From an uncultured Tissierellia bacterium (GTDB lineage Bacteria; Bacillota; Clostridia; Tissierellales; Peptoniphilaceae): a stretch of 50,350 bases of DNA. Made by a program: the position numbers and the translations under genes. The notes beneath the pieces were generated by a model, which searched no databases, was not told where the DNA came from, and was given only the letters and a program-made list of their open reading frames with translations. Shown here piece after piece: positions 48,370 to 50,350 of this stretch. Where the stretch lies: positions 1-50,350 of the forward strand of contig CALAJY010000041.1 in assembly GCA_937923265.1 (NCBI GenBank), written 5' to 3'. The first letter of the stretch is position 1. Each line of letters opens with the position of its first letter.

Positions 48370-49032
48370 CTATCCTTTCTCCATTTCTTTTTTTCGAATT
48401 CTCTCAATCATATCATTGCGAGTCTGTAGGGAGTGCTCATCGATGGGAACCCCCTGATCCATGAGGTAGATCATCGTATGATCCAGGGCGGCCAATACCG
48501 CTTGGTCCAAATCTTCTAAGGCCAACGTTCTTAGCTTTTCCAAGCCGGGAAATGATCGATGAGGCTCTAACATATCGGCCAAAAAAATGACCTCCGCTAA
48601 GGGACCCATTCCCGCCTTTCCCGTGGTATGTGCCTCAATGGCTTCTAAGATCTCCGGGTCATCCACCCCATAATAGTACTTGGACACACGGGCTCCCAGC
48701 CAGGCGTGAAAGGTTGGCGAAGGACGATACTCCTCTTCCTTCACCCAGCCATCCGTAAGCAACCGCCGGAAGTAGAAATCCTCATTCTTCTTCGCACAGT
48801 CATGGAGCAGGGCCGCTTTCGCCGCCTTCTCCCCGGAAAGCCGATAGGTGTCGGCCAGATACAAGGCGGTTCGCACCACGCCCAACACATGTTTAAATCG
48901 CTTACTCGACAAATCTTCCTGCAATATTTTGGTCCAGGACGCATAGGGTTCTTGCTCTAAAAAATCCAGTTTCTGCGTTTCCGCCCCATTGACAAAGGCC
49001 AAGGACCGATCTTCATTCGACTTTTTTCCCAT
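48370..49032 (-). CDS. yqeK: YqeK-type HD hydrolase, bis(5'-nucleosyl)-tetraphosphatase
   Basis: Symmetrical Ap4A hydrolase of the HD family. 220 residues with RFKHVLGVVRTALYLA, the metal pair LLHDCAKK, FHAWLGARVSKYYYG and EAIEAHTTGKAGMGPLAEVIFLADMLE-type block (AHTTGKAGMGPLA). The N-terminus has ~25 extra residues. Starts inside nadD (20-base overlap), AGAAGGG binding site. Confidence 0.93.
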   Translation of the reverse strand: MGKKSNEDRSLAFVNGAETQKLDFLEQEPYASWTKILQEDLSSKRFKHVLGVVRTALYLADTYRLSGEKAAKAALLHDCAKKNEDFYFRRLLTDGWVKEEEYRPSPTFHAWLGARVSKYYYGVDDPEILEAIEAHTTGKAGMGPLAEVIFLADMLEPHRSFPGLEKLRTLALEDLDQAVLAALDHTMIYLMDQGVPIDEHSLQTRNDMIERIRKKEMEKG

Positions 49033-49651
49033 AAAGTCCCTTCTCCAAAATGTATTCCCGAACCGCCTCTGGAATCAAATAGCGCGTGCTCTTTCCTTTT
49101 TCCATGTACTCCCGTAGGCCCGAGGAGGATAGCTCGATGGGGAAGCGTCCAAATTTCCTGACGCAAAACCCTCGTTCGTTAAATGCTCGAATTTTTTCCT
49201 CCAGCTTGTGGTCCTCGCCCGGTCTTCTGCATACCGCCAAACAAACCAGGGAGAGAAGGTCCTCCCAATCGTGCCACTTCTCAATCGATAGGAAACTGTC
49301 CGACCCCATCAGAAAAAAGATTTGCATTTCCGGAAAATCGGTTCGAATCTCTCGCACCGTGTCCACGGAGTAACGCATTTTCTCACTGTCAATTTCCCGA
49401 TAGTCAATCGAGAAATGGGGGTTCGATTGAATGGCCAGTTCCAGCATCTTCGTACGATCATCGGCACTATCCGCCCTTTGGTCCTTGTGCGGGGGCTGAA
49501 AAGCAGGTATAAATACGACGCGGTCCAAAGAGAGCTCCACCCGAGCCTCTTCCGCTAATAGAAGATGGGCCAGATGAATGGGGTCAAAAGTACCCCCATA
49601 TAAGCCAATCCGCTTCGCTCCCTCCTCCGCTTTCATCCGATGTGGTCTCAT
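49013..49651 (-). CDS. nadD: Nicotinate-nucleotide adenylyltransferase
   Basis: NAD synthesis step: NaMN plus ATP gives deamido-NAD. 212 residues with the nucleotidyltransferase motif GLYGGTFDPIHLAHLLLAEE at about 16, FIPAFQPPHK and the late SSSGLREYMEKGKSTRYLIP. Start at 49651 has only a weak site; an in-frame ATG at 49636 has none. Confidence 0.96.
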   Translation of the reverse strand: MRPHRMKAEEGAKRIGLYGGTFDPIHLAHLLLAEEARVELSLDRVVFIPAFQPPHKDQRADSADDRTKMLELAIQSNPHFSIDYREIDSEKMRYSVDTVREIRTDFPEMQIFFLMGSDSFLSIEKWHDWEDLLSLVCLAVCRRPGEDHKLEEKIRAFNERGFCVRKFGRFPIELSSSGLREYMEKGKSTRYLIPEAVREYILEKGLYGKKVE

Positions 49652-49654
49652 AGG

Positions 49655-49954
49655 CTACTCGTTATCGTCCGTCGGCAAATTGATTTTCGGCTCTTCCGCC
49701 GGCCGATACAATACCGCCTTGGAGCCAAGCTGACTCACAAATTCCGCTCCAAGCTCCTCACAAAGGTCATGCGCAACCTCATTGGGATCTAAGCCATTGG
49801 TATCCAAAAACCGAATCTTTACCAGCTCGTTTGCCGATAGCTGGTCATCCAGTTCTTTCAATGTATTATCATTAACCCCTAATTTTCCTATGACCAGGCT
49901 GGGGCGAAGGGTGTTCGCCAACCCCTTTAAATAACTTCGCTGTTTTCCTCTCAT
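49655..49954 (-). CDS. yhbY: YhbY/CRM-domain RNA-binding protein
   Basis: Ribosome assembly-associated protein. 99 residues with KQRSYLKGLANTLRPSLVIGK, the GxxG-type loop GKLGVN and ELVKIRFLDTNG. Normal length, plus a short acidic tail. AGGAGAGG binding site; three bases before nadD, the conserved order. Confidence 0.95.
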   Translation of the reverse strand: MRGKQRSYLKGLANTLRPSLVIGKLGVNDNTLKELDDQLSANELVKIRFLDTNGLDPNEVAHDLCEELGAEFVSQLGSKAVLYRPAEEPKINLPTDDNE

Positions 49955-49962
49955 ATCCTCTC

Positions 49963-50350
49963 CTAGTTCTCATCGTGTTTGGAATCTCGAATCACGCGAA
50001 TCGGTGCCGTGTCCTCCGGATTGTCCTCCCGAAAGCCGGAAATGAATTTATCCTTTTCTCGACTTTGGGAAGCGGAATCTTCCTTCTCCTTTGCCGATTC
50101 CAGAGAATCTCCCCACGACCTCTCTTCCTCGTCTTCTTTTTTCTTACCGATGGTAAGAATGGAAAGAGCATTGAGCAGGGCCAGAATCACAAGGACAATC
50201 CCACTGATGATTAATTGTTTTTCCATCATGGGCCGAATAATTCCAAATCCCATCGCGACCAAGGAGATTAAAAGATGAGCCCACCAATAATCCTCTTTGC
50301 TTCGAAAACGCATAATCGTCAGCTGTAAATGGATCCCTGCCTGATAGAAT
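49963..50350 (-). CDS. Membrane protein, C-terminal part (HdeD/DUF308-like), cut by window edge
   Basis: The frame is open to the right edge, so the 116-residue piece starting with the ATG at 50313 is probably not the whole gene; that ATG has no binding site. Visible are two membrane helices (WWAHLLISLVAMGFGII and LIISGIVLVILALLNALSIL) with the spacing of the last DUF308 repeat, then a ~65-residue charged cytoplasmic tail. Family call is tentative. Eight bases before yhbY. Confidence 0.55.
   Translation of the reverse strand, partial: FYQAGIHLQLTIMRFRSKEDYWWAHLLISLVAMGFGIIRPMMEKQLIISGIVLVILALLNALSILTIGKKKEDEEERSWGDSLESAKEKEDSASQSREKDKFISGFREDNPEDTAPIRVIRDSKHDEN

Overview
The window reads as chromosomal DNA of an anaerobic Gram-positive bacterium of the Bacillota (Clostridia/Tissierellia type). 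The evidence is a complete Rnf complex, an [FeFe] hydrogenase, a fused NfnAB-type transhydrogenase, a class B sortase, groESL behind a CIRCE-type operator, an FMN riboswitch with a one-piece rib operon, and strong purine-rich ribosome binding sites. Base composition looks close to 50% GC by eye. Species cannot be named from the sequence alone. There is no prophage, insertion sequence, CRISPR array or rRNA operon; gaps between genes are short and many genes overlap by 1 to 30 bases.

Layout, left to right. 1-3796 (minus): mreB-mreC-mreD-PBP2 cell-elongation operon, PBP2 cut by the left edge. 3898-5519 (minus): a NusG-domain-II protein, a Gx-type membrane protein and radC. 5713-5970 (plus): a small stress-type membrane protein. 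6027-11392 (minus): rnfCDGEAB, with an RnfG that carries two FMN-binding domains. 11613-15873 (minus): tRNA-Leu(GAG), a lytic transglycosylase, coaE, polA and tRNA-Leu(CAA). 16019-17875 (plus): a UvrD-type helicase. 17872-20584 (minus): xpt, an rRNA pseudouridine synthase, a phosphoesterase, and an OmpR-family regulator without a phospho-acceptor. 20841-23516 (minus): an HTH protein of phage-activator type and groESL. 23640-26250 (minus): a frameshifted 8-oxoguanine glycosylase, sortase B and an unknown protein. 26371-27357 (plus): galT. 27420-36137 (minus): oligoendopeptidase F, [FeFe] hydrogenase with a [2Fe-2S] partner, mutY, an FHA protein, an unknown protein and the Nfn fusion. 36333-37007 (plus): a VTT-domain protein. 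37064-38269 (minus): an orphan substrate-binding lipoprotein. 38376-42100 (plus): FMN riboswitch and ribD-ribE-ribBA-ribH. 42178-46814 (minus): msrAB, a GtrA protein, smpB and an rnr broken by an in-frame TAA. 46961-50350 (minus): secG, comEA, rsfS, yqeK, nadD, yhbY and a partial membrane protein.

Functionally the window joins cell-wall elongation, ferredoxin-based energy metabolism (Rnf, hydrogenase, Nfn) and flavin supply: the rib operon makes the flavin that Rnf, Nfn and the flavinylated RnfG/RnfD subunits need. RNA/protein quality control (smpB, rnr, rsfS, groESL) and DNA repair (polA, mutY, radC, broken ogg) form the rest.

The observations most worth following are the two-domain RnfG, the in-frame stop in RNase R, the response regulator lacking its phosphorylation residues, the symmetric one-base variant of CIRCE, two promoters whose -35 boxes lie inside the preceding gene's terminator hairpin, a hairpin covering the ribosome binding site of an unknown gene paired with an FHA protein, and an EetA/EetB-like membrane pair one small gene away from the rnf operon. 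Most of the window is otherwise ordinary housekeeping DNA and I do not see a clearly new multi-gene system.
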